DNA of 5,795 nucleotides from Bacteroidales bacterium (lineage in GTDB: Bacteria > Bacteroidota > Bacteroidia > Bacteroidales > UBA7960): positions 1 to 5,795 of the forward strand of contig SKSI01000088.1 of assembly GCA_007123065.1 (NCBI GenBank), written 5' to 3'. Positions 5,199-5,795 of this stretch are shown here, one piece after another (within the stretch, counting starts at the first letter, position 1; each line of letters begins with the position of its first letter). The translations under genes and the position numbers were made by a program. Under the pieces are notes generated by a model that made no database searches, had not been told where the DNA came from, and saw only the letters and a list, made by a program, of their open reading frames with translations.

Positions 5199-5795
5199 TT
5201 AATTGTTTTTTTGCCAGTATTTATCCACAAATTCTTGTCTGATGCCTACTTCCTCAGGTTTAAAGTATTTGCTGAACAAGGTATAGGCTGTCTCAAGCAT
5301 CTCATCAATATCAATGTTGACATCGATAGCCAGAAGTTTCTCAGAATATCCTTTTGCGAATTCCAATGATCTTTCGTCGTAGTCTGTAAGGTCGAATCCG
5401 TTTTCCTGCTTTGTTTTCGCGTTTGCGGCATCTGCATAAAGTCTTACCGCTGCGTTCATCACCTGCGGATGGTCTTCACGTGTCTTTTTCCCGATTACCA
5501 GCTGCTTCAAACGTGAAAGGCTCCTGAAAGGATCCACGATCACCTTACCGATGTCGCTGTCTTTTCTTAGGAAAAGCTGGCCCTCGGTAATATAACCGGT
5601 GTTGTCAGGCACGGCGTGTGTGATGTCACCTCCCGAAAGGGTTGTAACGGCAATGATGGTGATCGATCCGCCATCCGGGAACTGTACCGCTTTTTCGTAC
5701 AGACGTGCAAGGTCTGAGTAGAGTGAACCGGGCATGGAGTCTTTTGAAGGGATCTGGTCCATCCTGTTTGAAACAATACTCAGTGCGTCGGAGTA
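5199..5795 (-). CDS. ntpB: V/A-type ATPase subunit B, C-terminal part (5' end outside window)
   Basis: Partial gene: 198 residues of the non-catalytic head subunit, in frame from the window edge at 5795 (YSDALSIVSNRMDQIP) to TAA at 5201-5199. ATG 5762 is an internal methionine of this sequence, not the start. Visible family signatures are PGSLYSDLARLYEKA, GSITIIAV, GGDITHAVPDNTGYITEGQ, then PFRSLSRLKQLVIG with the conserved SLSRL arginine region, and TREDHPQV. These match the C-terminal nucleotide-fold and helical bundle of NtpB/AtpB, which alternates with subunit A in the cytoplasmic hexamer. The B-D-I-K order and 8-bp gap to ntpD point to a Bacteroidota-type V-ATPase operon, with subunits E and A expected upstream beyond the window edge. 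The N-terminal barrel and degenerate P-loop cannot be assessed. Confidence 0.94.
   Translation of the reverse strand, partial: YSDALSIVSNRMDQIPSKDSMPGSLYSDLARLYEKAVQFPDGGSITIIAVTTLSGGDITHAVPDNTGYITEGQLFLRKDSDIGKVIVDPFRSLSRLKQLVIGKKTREDHPQVMNAAVRLYADAANAKTKQENGFDLTDYDERSLEFAKGYSEKLLAIDVNIDIDEMLETAYTLFSKYFKPEEVGIRQEFVDKYWQKNN

Noticed and set aside
5199..5762. ntpB start at the ATG at 5762
   Set aside because: The frame stays open to the window edge, and the eleven residues before this Met (YSDALSIVSNR) are conserved subunit B sequence.

Overview
The window looks like a Bacteroidota (Bacteroidetes) chromosome fragment with moderate GC. Three things point there. The archaeal-type (V/A-type) ATPase genes run B-D-I-K and end at K, which is the usual arrangement in that phylum. 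One promoter candidate fits the Bacteroidetes TTTG / TAnnTTTG pattern. The dTDP-rhamnose reductase tail resembles those of that phylum. These are judgements from recalled family knowledge, not from a search.

Layout. Positions 1-311 (+) hold the C-terminal end of an RmlD-type dTDP-4-dehydrorhamnose reductase. Convergent to it, 358-1035 (-), is a CrtW-type beta-carotene ketolase with a complete set of histidine boxes. Diverging from crtW across a promoter-sized gap is a fused two-domain CrtYc-CrtYd-type lycopene beta-cyclase, 1153-1833 (+). Together these two membrane enzymes would turn lycopene into beta-carotene and then into the ketocarotenoids echinenone and canthaxanthin. The phytoene synthase, desaturase and hydroxylase genes are not in the window.

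Positions 1834-2289 are a 456-bp gene-free stretch between convergent genes and are almost entirely repetitive. It holds a hexamer tract that starts inside the cyclase stop region, a short heptamer tract, an inverted degraded repeat copy, and a compact array of 16-bp and 33-bp units (2009-2220) with a 114-bp higher-order period. The open frame across the array is not credible as a gene.

Positions 2290-5795 (-) are the distal part of a V/A-type ATPase operon, transcribed right to left: ntpB (partial), ntpD, ntpI, ntpK. Subunits B and D belong to the catalytic head and rotor shaft. I and K form the membrane ion channel and rotor ring. All the Na+-ligand positions known from Enterococcus hirae NtpK are present in K at one constant offset, so sodium coupling is plausible.

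I found no convincing novel multi-gene system. The most unusual signals are the nested repeat array, the hexamer tract that supplies the cyclase stop codon, and the Na+-type site in the K ring.
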